DNA of 64,000 bases from Albirhodobacter sp048262715 (GCA_048262715.1 JBLXEV010000002.1:1-64000), one strand, 5' to 3'; positions 1 through 8,548 are shown, numbered from the stretch's first letter. Made by a program: numbers and translations. Notes: generated by a model not told the origin, from the sequence alone.

Positions 1-15
1 CTGAAAGGATAAGCG

Positions 16-363
16 ATGCTTGACACGCTGATGGGGCTTCTCGCCCCGCACTTCCCCGAACTCATTGGCGCGCTGATCACGGCGCTGGTTGGCTTCATCG
101 CCGCGCAGATCAAGGCGCGCACGGGCTCCGAGTTGGACGCCCGCGCACGCGATGCGCTGCACTCGGCGCTGACCACCGGCGCGATGCTGGCCCTCGCGCG
201 CTACGGCCGAAAGGCTGGCGTCAATCAGGATGCGATGATCAACGAGGCGATCAACTACGCCAAGGCCAGCGTGCCAGACGCGATCAAGCGGCTAGGGCCA
301 GTTGGGTCTGTGCTTGCGGATCTCGCGACGGCGAAGATCGAGGCGGTGGTGAGGGGCGAATAA
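16..363 (+). CDS. Small phage-type membrane protein
   Basis: This is a 115-residue protein with one hydrophobic segment at about residues 15-33, followed by a helical, Ala-rich region. The start is supported by AAGGATAAG just upstream of the ATG. Its size and single N-terminal membrane segment would suit a phage lysis-module (holin-like) protein, but no diagnostic motif is visible, so the function is inferred only. The C-terminal 52 codons are repeated in degenerate form at 1518-1676. It sits inside the island that ends at the tRNA-Leu fragment near 10241; what precedes it is outside the window. Confidence 0.6.
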   Translation: MLDTLMGLLAPHFPELIGALITALVGFIAAQIKARTGSELDARARDALHSALTTGAMLALARYGRKAGVNQDAMINEAINYAKASVPDAIKRLGPVGSVLADLATAKIEAVVRGE

Positions 364-500
364 AGAGGATCATGCGTCGCTGCAAGCAATCCCTTCCGGC
401 GGCGCATAAGGCAATGTGCAGAGTAAGTGCAGATTTCGAAATACCTAGATCTGTGTAAATGGCTAAAGGAATGACGCGCTTTGTGATAATTGGAGTTATT

Positions 501-1310
501 TCAAGAAAATATACCTTTTATGAGGGGAGAAGTTAACGCGATCGATGACCACGCAATCGGAATACCCCATCCAAACACATGGAGCTCTAGTATATTCTTC
601 CAGCTTATGGCCGCCGCATATTTAGCATCGACTGATTTTAGAGTCTTTATGACAGCATCCATCTTGTCGATGTCAGGAAGGCTATCCATAATCTTGTTCA
701 ACTGTCTAAGTCCCGTGCTAGTCTCAGCGACAGCAGGGAAAATCGAGTTGAAACTATCAATCATCATCTTAATGTCATTTATCTTATGGGAAACCTCATC
801 AACTTCCTTAGACATCGCACTTCTAGATGTTTGACTACTATTTGCTAGTTCCTCCGACAATGCGTATAGCGAATGGAAGGATTTGCGAAAGCTATTGTTA
901 ATATTCTTGGTCGCAATATTGATTGAAGAGATGTGCTCATTAGATATTTCCTTCACAGACGTTGTCGGATTCTGAATATCCTGTATTGATATCATGAATG
1001 CTTTAAGGTTCTTGCTTAGGTCTTCTACTTTTAGCTTTTCTAAGTTGTACTCGGATTTTGATATTGGAATGTACCACCTTGCAACGACTATTAGCCTTGC
1101 GAGTAGGTATAGCAGAATAAAAATTAAAATCACCGAAGGATCGAATTCCTTAAGATCTGGCGGTGCTACCGTATCTGAAGTGATGCCAAGTTTTGTTAAG
1201 TCGTACCTTAAATCGAATGCACTGATGAAAATCAGGAGCGTGGCCACGAACATCGTAGATCGCCTAATCTTTGGCAGGCTGTCATCGTCGAAGTTGAAAA
1301 TTTGCAACAT
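501..1310 (-). CDS. AT-rich coiled-coil membrane protein, unknown function
   Basis: This is a 269-residue protein with two N-terminal membrane segments (about residues 19-35 and 60-77), a long charged, helical, coiled-coil-like middle (about 85-225), and a hydrophobic C-terminal stretch (about 240-265). The base composition is clearly more AT-rich than the chromosome around it, and it runs opposite to its neighbours. It lies between the intact 115-residue phage gene and a duplicated 3' fragment of that gene, the typical setting of a cargo (moron) gene inserted in a phage module. A superinfection-exclusion or other defence role would fit this layout but nothing in the sequence shows it. The ribosome binding site is weak. 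Confidence 0.65.
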   Translation of the reverse strand: MLQIFNFDDDSLPKIRRSTMFVATLLIFISAFDLRYDLTKLGITSDTVAPPDLKEFDPSVILIFILLYLLARLIVVARWYIPISKSEYNLEKLKVEDLSKNLKAFMISIQDIQNPTTSVKEISNEHISSINIATKNINNSFRKSFHSLYALSEELANSSQTSRSAMSKEVDEVSHKINDIKMMIDSFNSIFPAVAETSTGLRQLNKIMDSLPDIDKMDAVIKTLKSVDAKYAAAISWKNILELHVFGWGIPIAWSSIALTSPLIKGIFS

Positions 1311-1517
1311 ATTATCACCGTGTTGGATGCTGCCTAGGACCGCGAGCGTCTAAAAGTGGGCTGAGTCTGGTGACGCTGGAGCGTAAAGAATTTCTCGAAA
1401 CCTTTGCTGAACTGACAGCTTCACATAAGTTTAGCCACCAAAATTGTGCGATGGAAGCGTCAATAGTTTCCAGGGTTCTTGGCAAGTTCATGTGTAGATG
1501 GCAGGGGCTCGAGATCC

Positions 1518-1676
1518 GGCGGCAAGGCTGGCGTCATTCAGGATGCGATGATCAATGAGGCGATCAACGACGCCAAGGCCAGCATGCCAGACGCGATTAA
1601 GCGGCTAGGGCCAGTTGGGTCTATGCTCGCGGATCTCGCGACGGCGAGGATCGAGACGGTGGCGCGCGGCGGGTAG
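1518..1676 (+). pseudogene. Partial duplicate of the 3' end of the 16-363 gene
   Basis: Reading this stretch in frame gives 52 residues ending in a stop, of which about 43 match the C-terminus of the protein encoded at 16-363 (shared core: QDAMINEAIN, DAIKRLGPVGS, LADLATA). The N-terminal half, including the membrane segment, is missing, and similarity stops abruptly at both ends. It is a truncated copy produced by duplication or by recombination between related phages. Confidence 0.75.
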
Positions 1677-1760
1677 GTGTTCCTAAAGGCCCATATTGCT
1701 GGCGTTCGATGATCAAGTGAAAGCAATGCGTCATTTCCGCTGAAATACGGCAAACAATGA

Positions 1761-1794
1761 AGCGGCCCCTGCCGTCAGGCAGGGGCCGCTTTTT
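1761..1794 (+). terminator. Intrinsic terminator
   Basis: AGCGGCCCCTGCC, loop GTCA, then the perfect complement GGCAGGGGCCGCT followed by TTTT. It lies just before the first zinc-ribbon copy; the second copy is also preceded by a terminator-like hairpin. Confidence 0.85.
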
Positions 1795-1822
1795 CGTTCC
1801 AGAATCGTCAAGTGTTCTGCAT

Positions 1823-2005
1823 ATGCTCTCCATGCCAAATGTCATCCACATAGATTGCCAGTGCGGGCATAGCGATTTCGTAATCCTTGGCTTCCCTTGC
1901 GACGGGACGGCCATCTTGCGGCGCGTGTGCAGCATCTCCTTTGGCTCAAGGGGAGTTGTGGCCAGTTTGCTGACCACTTGGGTGAATCCGGGTCCGATCG
2001 AGTAA
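1823..2005 (+). pseudogene. Decayed copy of small zinc-ribbon protein gene
   Basis: About 60 residues can be read from ATG 1823 (or 1832). They match the protein encoded at 8618-8860: both have a CQCGHSDFVI segment and a GFPCDG segment. In the 8618 copy a second cysteine pair (CISCG) completes a four-cysteine zinc ribbon. Here that pair has become S and F (reading SISFG), so zinc binding is probably lost. The two copies align without gaps over 123 bp (1841-1963 with 8636-8758). After that the sequences diverge and this copy ends early. About 300 bp from the stop to the next gene at 2310 show no convincing gene. Confidence 0.55.
1841..1963 (+). repeat. Direct repeat copy 1 flanking the polysaccharide cassette
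   Basis: This ungapped 123-bp segment matches 8636-8758 in the same orientation, with about 104 of 123 positions identical by hand count. It is the core of the zinc-ribbon coding sequence. The two copies bracket everything from the XcbB-like gene to the small membrane protein at 7827-8120. Confidence 0.85.
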
Positions 2006-2309
2006 TGCCGCTAGTGGCGTTTCTTGGAATTCTGTATCGCAGACTGTCACGATCCGGCTCGAGGCCCTTGTGGTGGGGCTGGCGGACGGTGTCGGGATCG
2101 CGGCGACGGTCTTCGCGCTGTGGGGAACAAGGGGCTATAATCATTGTTTTGCGACGGCCACACACAAGTGGTGGCTGTCGTAGTCACAGAGGAAGCCGTT
2201 GTATCAATGGGGGAATATGCCAATGACAGGTTGAGATATTAATGTTAGATGCTATCCCTCAACTTGTGCCACATCGGCACTTTAGAAGCTCAAATCGTGA
2301 CTGGAAAGT

Positions 2310-3440
2310 ATGCTGCCAAGTATGGACAGGGAAATCTTGAGCCATCGGGGCCGTCTCAACGTAGGGCTTCAGAGAAGCGCTAGAAAGCTAAGGGAAATCA
2401 TGGAAAAGATTGACACTCAATCGGCGATTCACATCCCCATCAGTATCCCCATGGATGAGCTTCAAGAGCGCCTTTCGTTATTACCTAGGCTAAATTTTGT
2501 TCATATAGAGCATTCTTCAGAGGCCCAAAAGTCCACTGATAGTGTCATTACGTTGGCGCGAAAAGATTCATCTATTAAGGATAAGTTAGTCCTTTTGGCA
2601 AATGCGGGTTTTCACCTGTATGTTGTGCGCGACGGTGTATCATCAATGGTAAGACATCGCCGCATCCCTACGCTATGGAAAATGTCAACTGACGGTGAGC
2701 TTTCTGTCGATAGCAATGGTCTGTTTAGCAGAGTAGAATCCGCATCGAGCGCCGGAGAACCTCGGTTGCTCGTGGTGTTTTCGTCAATCGCAAGCAAAAT
2801 GTACACTCCGAGCTTAATGCGACATTTTGAGCAAAACTTTTCAACAATTGGAAAGTATGTTCCGAGCAACACACATATTTTACGAATTGCTGATTTTGGT
2901 AGTGTTGTAGGATCATTCTATCTAAATTCTATTTCTTTACCGGAGAACGAAAATAATATTTATGAACATATATGTGCGACAGCAGCGAAACTTGGGGTAA
3001 CGCACGAGAACATAGTTCTTTATGGGACTTCCAAGGGCGGGACCGCCGCAACATTTTATTCTATGCGACATGGATGGCGTGGTGTCGCTGTGGATCCGAT
3101 CCTCTCGGATGAGCATTATATTCGTACCTATAATGATTCACATTTCACGATAGGAACCTTCTTAGAGTCCAAGCAGAAAAGGTTCGCCGAACTCGTGAAT
3201 TCAGTACACCCTGAAGCACGTATGTCTGTGATTTGCTCTACGCGCTCCCCCCAATTTTCGTATATTGATGAGACGCTAATCAAGCCCTTCAGTGATCGCT
3301 TCGTCTTCTTGAATTCAGAGAATACTGAAATCAAGAATCATCCAGATGTTGGCCCCAAAACACTGCCCCATATGTTGTCTCAGCTTAACCAGCATCTCGC
3401 TGGCCTTGACGTTTCGGGTATTTTTCAAACTGTTTGGTAG
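2310..3440 (+). CDS. XcbB/Asp2-like alpha/beta-hydrolase, capsule-associated
   Basis: This is a 376-residue protein. Around residue 240 it has a nucleophile elbow, YGTSKGGTAA (Ser241), after a hydrophobic strand; an Asp near 262 and a His near 344 (NHPDVGP) could complete a triad. The GTSKGG motif is the hallmark I associate with the XcbB/CpsF capsule proteins and with the Asp2 accessory-secretion acyltransferase family. The assignment rests on that motif and on the neighbours: a sulfotransferase-like gene 9 bp downstream and glycerophosphotransferase genes beyond it. The likely role is maturation or modification of a surface polymer. Codon use is more AT-rich than the chromosome. ATG 2322 is an alternative start. 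Confidence 0.65.
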   Translation: MLPSMDREILSHRGRLNVGLQRSARKLREIMEKIDTQSAIHIPISIPMDELQERLSLLPRLNFVHIEHSSEAQKSTDSVITLARKDSSIKDKLVLLANAGFHLYVVRDGVSSMVRHRRIPTLWKMSTDGELSVDSNGLFSRVESASSAGEPRLLVVFSSIASKMYTPSLMRHFEQNFSTIGKYVPSNTHILRIADFGSVVGSFYLNSISLPENENNIYEHICATAAKLGVTHENIVLYGTSKGGTAATFYSMRHGWRGVAVDPILSDEHYIRTYNDSHFTIGTFLESKQKRFAELVNSVHPEARMSVICSTRSPQFSYIDETLIKPFSDRFVFLNSENTEIKNHPDVGPKTLPHMLSQLNQHLAGLDVSGIFQTVW

Positions 3441-3449
3441 GAAATAAAA

Positions 3450-4379
3450 ATGAACCTTACTGTACATATCGGAACGACAAAAACCGGTTCTACGAGTATT
3501 CAAAGCTTTCTGCATGAAAATCGCGTAGCGCTAGAAAAAATGGGAATTTTAGTTCCTATTAGCCTGGGGCGACTTGATCATCGCTCGGCTGTTATATCCG
3601 TGTTGAAATTCGGACAATCTGCTGATCTGATGTCTCGAAAAGGAATTGCAGATGCAGATTCTTTGGAGCTGTTTCGCCAGAAGACCAAAAAAGACCTTCG
3701 TCGCGAATTAATAAAGAATCCGAAAGAGGTGGTGATTACCAGCGAGCATTTCCACTCTCGGAGCAATGTGCAGAAGAATGTCGAGCTATTCAAAAAGCAA
3801 TTCACTCAATGTTACGAAAAAACGAGGATTATTGTTTATGTCCGCCCGCAGCTAGATCAATTGATTTCGCTTTATTCAACTACTCTTCGAAATGGATTTT
3901 CTGACACGCTCAAGGAGCACTTTGAGCGTCACATGAAGCCTTCATATTATCGCTATTTTGATCTCCGTGGCTTAATCGAACGTTGGAGCAATGTATTCGG
4001 TGCGGATAATGTTCTTGTTCGGCCTTATAAGGCATTGCCATCGAAGGAGGAAGGCGGCGTAGTCGCCGACTTTTGTGAGTTGCTTGATGTGAAGTATGAT
4101 AACCCATGTTTTGCGTCGCGCTCGGAGGTAAACGTTTCCATTAGCAAGGAAGGGCAGGATCTGCTTCGAATAGTGAACGAGAATCCGGGGATTGATCGAG
4201 AGCGACGACTCAAGGTCATCTCATGGTTGGAAATGCACTGCGCTGGAAAAGGCGCTGCGCCAGATTTTCCATCCGCGAAAATCTTCCAATCTCAGTTCAC
4301 AGAGGGCAATGCCTGGGTGGTCGAAAAGTTCTTTCCAGACCACCCAGAATACTTAGAGCCTCGCTGGCCAACAGCCTAA
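3450..4379 (+). CDS. Sulfotransferase-like P-loop protein
   Basis: This is a 309-residue protein. The N-terminus reads VHIGTTKTGSTSIQ, the 5'-phosphosulfate-binding loop typical of PAPS-dependent sulfotransferase-like proteins in polysaccharide clusters. A second characteristic segment, IIVYVRPQLDQLISLY, at about residues 128-143 corresponds to the 3'-phosphate-binding RxxxD/S region. It follows the XcbB-like gene by 9 bp with TAGGAAA as ribosome binding site, so the two are probably co-transcribed. The predicted role is transfer of a sulfuryl group to a surface glycan, though some members of the fold have other acceptors. It converges with the TagF-like gene on the other strand. Confidence 0.7.
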   Translation: MNLTVHIGTTKTGSTSIQSFLHENRVALEKMGILVPISLGRLDHRSAVISVLKFGQSADLMSRKGIADADSLELFRQKTKKDLRRELIKNPKEVVITSEHFHSRSNVQKNVELFKKQFTQCYEKTRIIVYVRPQLDQLISLYSTTLRNGFSDTLKEHFERHMKPSYYRYFDLRGLIERWSNVFGADNVLVRPYKALPSKEEGGVVADFCELLDVKYDNPCFASRSEVNVSISKEGQDLLRIVNENPGIDRERRLKVISWLEMHCAGKGAAPDFPSAKIFQSQFTEGNAWVVEKFFPDHPEYLEPRWPTA

Positions 4380-4415
4380 ATAGTTTTCCGCACGGGCGGT
4401 GTGTGGATTACTAGT

Positions 4416-6953
4416 TTAACCCGGCAGTCCACACACCGCACGCCTGAATTCACCCATAGTTATATTGACGTATTCGTCGCCGATCGCGTGTGGTGCCAGG
4501 GTGGGAAGACGGTTTTCAATCGCCGATCGCATTACGTCGGCGAAAGCATCTTCTGTCGGGGCTACGATGTGGCCACAGCCGTCTTTAAGCACCGCGCGGA
4601 TGCCTGGAATGTCGCTACCGATGCAGGGCGTTCCCAAGCATATTGCCTCTAGCAATGCCATCGGCTGCCCCTCGTAATCAGAAGTCATGATGCAAGCGTC
4701 TGCACGGGCCAGAAGTGGGTATGGATTTGATACCTGTCCCAAGAAACGAACCTGATCCAGCACATCAAGCTTTTTCGCAAGCTCGGTTAACTGTGCTTGA
4801 AGAGGTCCTGAGCCACAGATCAACAGAACGACATTTGGATGATCGGGCGCGATCTTAGCGAGTGCACCGATCATGCGATCATAGCGTTTCTCTGGTGAAA
4901 GGCGGCCAAGCGCGATGAAACGGAAAAGGTCCGGCTCCTGAAAAATAGAAGCTGCTTGGGGATGGGACAATACGACGGGCAGCCGCGCCTTTTGCTTCAC
5001 GCGCTCGAAATTCATCGTATTTCGTACGGTTAACGCTTCCATATTCTTAGGGTAGAACTCTGAAAGATGCTTTTCGTTCACATCTCGGGTTTCATCAGAA
5101 ACCGCGACGATCTGATCAAACCATGAATATGTGCGGAATACACTGGAGAGCTGAGTTTGATTGCGTGACGGATCAGGGTTGGTGTACTCAGCCCAGAGAT
5201 GGTTGTGCTGGTAGCACACTTTTCTTTTTGAATTGGAGCATGCGATTAGTGTTGTCCAATAGGGTGAATACCCGCTGAACTCGATTGCTAGATCGAACTG
5301 AGCTTCGCCCAGAAGGCGTCTGTTTTCACGCTCAAAAATTCGCCGAATAATTTCCAGATCAGATTCCGATAGCTCTACATCGCCCTTCCGGAAACGTTGA
5401 TAAATCGGGCTCTCTTCATAGGTGAGCAGCATGCCCCCTGTCCGGATGATCCAGTTGCAGCGGGGATCTATCTGCTCGAGTTGCTCACGGCGTAGCGCGT
5501 CTTTATCTATCACGGCAGCTTCGAGCAGAATATATGGATCGAAGAGTTCGTAATCGATATTTGATATCAGGTTCTTCAATGACGTTGTGACGCCATTTGG
5601 TATCAAGCCGCCAGGCCCAATTAGAATCCGAATTCGGCCATCAGATTTTCGATGTGACGACGCAGGTGTTTCTGAGAGTAACTCTGTAATAGCGTCTTTC
5701 GCGGCACTTCCATTTTCGAGCGGTGCAAAGCGGTTCTGTGTTTCTAGCCATCCTGCTGTCTCAGAAGGCAGCTTGCCGCTTCGTATTGCGGTCAGGAGTT
5801 CTGGAACTGTTTTGGTGTCGACGCACGGAAGGTCAGCAGGCTCCAAGTAGAGACCGCGCTCTTTCCGATATTGCTCAATGTCTGGTGTGAAGAGAACAAT
5901 GGCGCGATTTGCTGGAAGAAAATCGAATATGATGCTGGAGTAGTCGCTGACCATGATGTCGACGATGGTCAGAATATCATTGATGTTTGCATCATCAGGA
6001 ATTAGCGCGCCGTTAGATACAGTATTCGCCTTGCCAACTTTGACCATCTGATGAGCTGAGAACAAGACAAAGTAATCCTCACCTAGGTCGTGCGCAAGTT
6101 GCGCCCAGAGCTGGGCTTGGTCTCCGAAAACGGACGAGATCGAAGTCGAGTTTCCACGCCATGTCGGCGCAAAGAGTACGACTTTTTGATCATTTGAGAT
6201 GCCAAACTTTTCGCGCAAATCTTGTGAAGAGATTTTTGGCGAAAGCACATCATCCACTCGGGGCGCTCCGCAAGCGAACAATGACCCTGCTGCTAGCTGA
6301 TCTAAAAAGTAAGGTTTGATTGCCGCATCGTGATAGAAGTCGTTCATCTCCAAAAGTAGATTTGACTGGAGGAAATTGCGCTGGGAGTTGGCCATTGAAA
6401 CCAGTGGTGCGGCCATATCGCGGCCCATCGCTTTCATGGGGATGCCGTGCCAGGTGTTGCAATAGCGTTGGCCAGTTCTACGGATGAACCACGTCGGAAA
6501 CGTTACGTTGTTCACGAGATAAGTTGCTTCAAGCAATGCCATCGCATACGCGGGCGTCCCGATGCGGACCAACGTGACGTCAGGATTGTTTGCAATTTCG
6601 GCAGGCGGTGTGACGCCTTTGGCCGTCGACCAGAAGATCCTGAAATGCCCTTTCTGAGGATGGCTCTCAACCAATGCGCGATACATGGCCAGAGGGTTTC
6701 CAGCAAACTTCTTCCCCCAGTAGCATTCGAACAAAATCGTATTGCTCTTTAGCGGAGTGCTATCGATATTTTCGATGTATGTTCTCAGGTCTTCCTGGTT
6801 GGCCGTCCGCGCTTCCGGGGAGGATCCACGCATCATCTTATTGTATCGGTTCTGCAAGAGGCGAGAGAACTTTAGGTAGGGATCAAAGCGGCGTAAGCGT
6901 GCGTCAAGGGGCTTGTACTTGAGCAGGCACTTGCGCAACATGGTCTTGTTCAT
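4416..6953 (-). CDS. TagF-like glycerophosphotransferase fused to GT4 glycosyltransferase
   Basis: This 845-residue protein has two complete enzymatic modules. The N-terminal half (about residues 80-430) carries the CDP-glycerol:glycerophosphotransferase motifs TWHGIPMKAMG near 167, APTWRG near 262 and SDYSSIIFDF near 336, which in TagB/TagF act in polymer glycerophosphate transfer. The C-terminal half (from about 440) is a GT-B glycosyltransferase family 4 domain with GRLSPEKRYD and the ExxxxxxxE-type SDYEGQPMALLEA segment. The protein could therefore add both a sugar and glycerol-phosphate, as capsule polymerases of some Gram-negatives do. A TTG 39 bp upstream also opens the frame, but ATG 6953 is the better start. 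The CDP-glycerol donor would come from the TagD-like enzyme upstream. Confidence 0.85.
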   Translation of the reverse strand: MNKTMLRKCLLKYKPLDARLRRFDPYLKFSRLLQNRYNKMMRGSSPEARTANQEDLRTYIENIDSTPLKSNTILFECYWGKKFAGNPLAMYRALVESHPQKGHFRIFWSTAKGVTPPAEIANNPDVTLVRIGTPAYAMALLEATYLVNNVTFPTWFIRRTGQRYCNTWHGIPMKAMGRDMAAPLVSMANSQRNFLQSNLLLEMNDFYHDAAIKPYFLDQLAAGSLFACGAPRVDDVLSPKISSQDLREKFGISNDQKVVLFAPTWRGNSTSISSVFGDQAQLWAQLAHDLGEDYFVLFSAHQMVKVGKANTVSNGALIPDDANINDILTIVDIMVSDYSSIIFDFLPANRAIVLFTPDIEQYRKERGLYLEPADLPCVDTKTVPELLTAIRSGKLPSETAGWLETQNRFAPLENGSAAKDAITELLSETPASSHRKSDGRIRILIGPGGLIPNGVTTSLKNLISNIDYELFDPYILLEAAVIDKDALRREQLEQIDPRCNWIIRTGGMLLTYEESPIYQRFRKGDVELSESDLEIIRRIFERENRRLLGEAQFDLAIEFSGYSPYWTTLIACSNSKRKVCYQHNHLWAEYTNPDPSRNQTQLSSVFRTYSWFDQIVAVSDETRDVNEKHLSEFYPKNMEALTVRNTMNFERVKQKARLPVVLSHPQAASIFQEPDLFRFIALGRLSPEKRYDRMIGALAKIAPDHPNVVLLICGSGPLQAQLTELAKKLDVLDQVRFLGQVSNPYPLLARADACIMTSDYEGQPMALLEAICLGTPCIGSDIPGIRAVLKDGCGHIVAPTEDAFADVMRSAIENRLPTLAPHAIGDEYVNITMGEFRRAVCGLPG

Positions 6954-7089
6954 CTTTTGATCCCGTACAGTTAGTAAATTCGTGTGATTCAACGCGTAAT
7001 CGAGGGAAAGTGCCTCATATGTTCAGGATGAGCAATGAACATGTTTTTGTGCCTGCGGACTTCCGCTTTGTATCGGTTGCGGGTGCCAG

Positions 7090-7266
7090 CTAGAGGCGAG
7101 GAGTCGTCTTCGCTTCATTAGCTTGGGCGTTTTGCATGTTGTGGCGAGCCTCGATTGCATTGGGCATGAAAAACCGATCCAGTCGCTTGCGGTGCGGTCT
7201 AGCATATTCACTGACGGGCAAGTCTTCGGGTACAACTTTTCTGTTCTCGAATGGCCTTAAGGGCAT
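7090..7266 (-). CDS. Possible small protein between tagD and tagF-like genes
   Basis: An open frame of 58 codons starts at an ATG 24 bp after the end of tagD, in the same direction. It is rich in Arg, Pro and Asn and has no membrane segment or recognised motif. The rest of the 336-bp gap between the two neighbouring genes shows nothing else. It could be noise; the only support is position and reasonable codon choice. Confidence 0.2.
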   Translation of the reverse strand: MPLRPFENRKVVPEDLPVSEYARPHRKRLDRFFMPNAIEARHNMQNAQANEAKTTPRL

Positions 7267-7289
7267 TGGAGGCAAATACTGCGAAAAGC

Positions 7290-7679
7290 TTATCCGCAAA
7301 GGATCTCATTGCGGATTTGCGTGCTTGAGATCCCGAGAGTTCGCTCGAGGTAAACGACGTCACACTTGGGCTTGAGAAAATCGAACTTTCCGGCCCAATC
7401 ATCCCCAATCGTAAAGACGTCTACGCCAAATTCTACGACATCTGTGTTCTTTTGCTCCCAGTTCCTTTCTGGGATCACTAGGTCGACATACCGGACCGCT
7501 TCCAAGTCTTGCTTCCGATCTTCATATGAGAACAGGGCGCTTTTGCCCTTTCCCAAGTTGAATTCGTCGGTCGAGAGAGCCACGATCAGGTAATCACCCA
7601 ATGCACGAGCGCGCCGGAGCAAGCGAATGTGTCCGTGGTGTAGCGTGTCAAATGTGCCGTATGTGATCACTCTGCGCAT
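7290..7679 (-). CDS. tagD: Glycerol-3-phosphate cytidylyltransferase (TagD-like)
   Basis: This 129-residue protein has the full length and motifs of the TagD/GCT family. YGTFDTLHHGHIRLL contains the HxGH nucleotidyltransferase motif, and the C-terminal GISSTQIR motif closes the active site. The reaction is CTP plus sn-glycerol-3-phosphate to CDP-glycerol plus pyrophosphate, in the cytoplasm. It lies on the same strand as the TagF-like fusion gene and supplies its likely donor substrate. Related adenylyl/cytidylyl-transferases for other sugars or ethanolamine share the fold, but the adjacency to a TagF domain favours glycerol-3-phosphate. Confidence 0.85.
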   Translation of the reverse strand: MRRVITYGTFDTLHHGHIRLLRRARALGDYLIVALSTDEFNLGKGKSALFSYEDRKQDLEAVRYVDLVIPERNWEQKNTDVVEFGVDVFTIGDDWAGKFDFLKPKCDVVYLERTLGISSTQIRNEILCG

Positions 7680-7826
7680 AAAAATGGACCTTCAATCATG
7701 TCGTAATTATTGAGTTCGATGTCGAGGAGGGGCGTCCAGCCCGATCTTCAGAACGAAGTTCAAGTCGTCGATGGGCTGGTTGGACTCTGTGGTTATGCGC
7801 CTGGGCCTGACGGGCGGCCAAAGTGT

Positions 7827-8120
7827 TCAAGCCGATGAAATGTCGATTGGATCCTCTTCTAGAGCCTCATCAATTTCGCCGAGGAAGTATGTGTGAAGTT
7901 CGAGCACGCGCGAGCCAATTTCACCCAAGCAACCGGCGATCAGTGCCCATCCCATCATGCTAAAGCCTTTGCTTATACCTGAACTTGGCGCCAAGCCGAA
8001 GGTCGAGGAAAACACCTCGGACTGCCCAAATAGAGAATACCCTGTTGCTACGAGGGCGAGCAACAGGCCTATCGCGAAGATTGAAGCGGCGATTGCGATC
8101 AAAGCGCGAGTGTAAATCAT
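7827..8120 (-). CDS. Small two-segment membrane protein, unknown
   Basis: From ATG 8120 this encodes 97 residues with an N-terminal hydrophobic helix (about 6-29), a second hydrophobic stretch (about 50-70) and an acidic C-terminus (EALEEDPID). Position 8120 is preceded by AGGATG at suitable spacing. An upstream in-frame ATG at 8201 would add 27 residues and overlaps, as ATGA, the stop of the broken small frame at 8198-8367, so coupled translation from 8201 is also possible. No family recognised. Confidence 0.55.
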   Translation of the reverse strand: MIYTRALIAIAASIFAIGLLLALVATGYSLFGQSEVFSSTFGLAPSSGISKGFSMMGWALIAGCLGEIGSRVLELHTYFLGEIDEALEEDPIDISSA

Positions 8121-8197
8121 AGGTGCACATCCTGCAAAATGAACGGGTTGGGTAAAGGGCGCAGAACGTTCCTGTCGTGAGCTTATGTCAGGCAATC

Positions 8198-8367
8198 TCA
8201 TGGCGTGTTTATATCTCGCTGTTTAACCGAAGGTTTCCCGTTTGGGTAGCCCTCGATGATGACCGCTCCTTCGTGCAGTAGAGCACTCTCGCTTTGTCGG
8301 TAAGCCCATAGCGCTTGATGTGTTCCGGCAGGGCTTCCTCCATTTTCTGCAATCTATCTTGGGTCAT
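8198..8367 (-). pseudogene. Small frameshifted gene
   Basis: An ATG at 8367, with GGAAG 8 nt upstream, opens a frame reading MTQDRLQKMEEALPEH and so on to about GLTDKA. Shifting frame by one base near there continues as ALLHEGAVIIEGYPNG to a TGA at 8198-8200. That TGA overlaps, as ATGA, the upstream possible start of the next gene. Without the shift the first frame becomes low-quality and ends at a TAA. The two halves together look like one protein of about 55 residues disrupted by an indel. A sequencing error is also possible. No family recognised. Confidence 0.4.
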
Positions 8368-8548
8368 GGATAGAGCTTCCGTAATGTACCGCTGACATCA
8401 GCTCTAAGAAAGGGTTAACAATCGGTTAACACCCCGAGTGAGTTGAGAAGCTCAAGGTGTAGATGTACATCGTTCGATTAAGATTGTTGACAGATGAGAG
8501 ATGCACGCTAAGGTTGTTTCTTGTCACACCATTTACACAACACTCACA

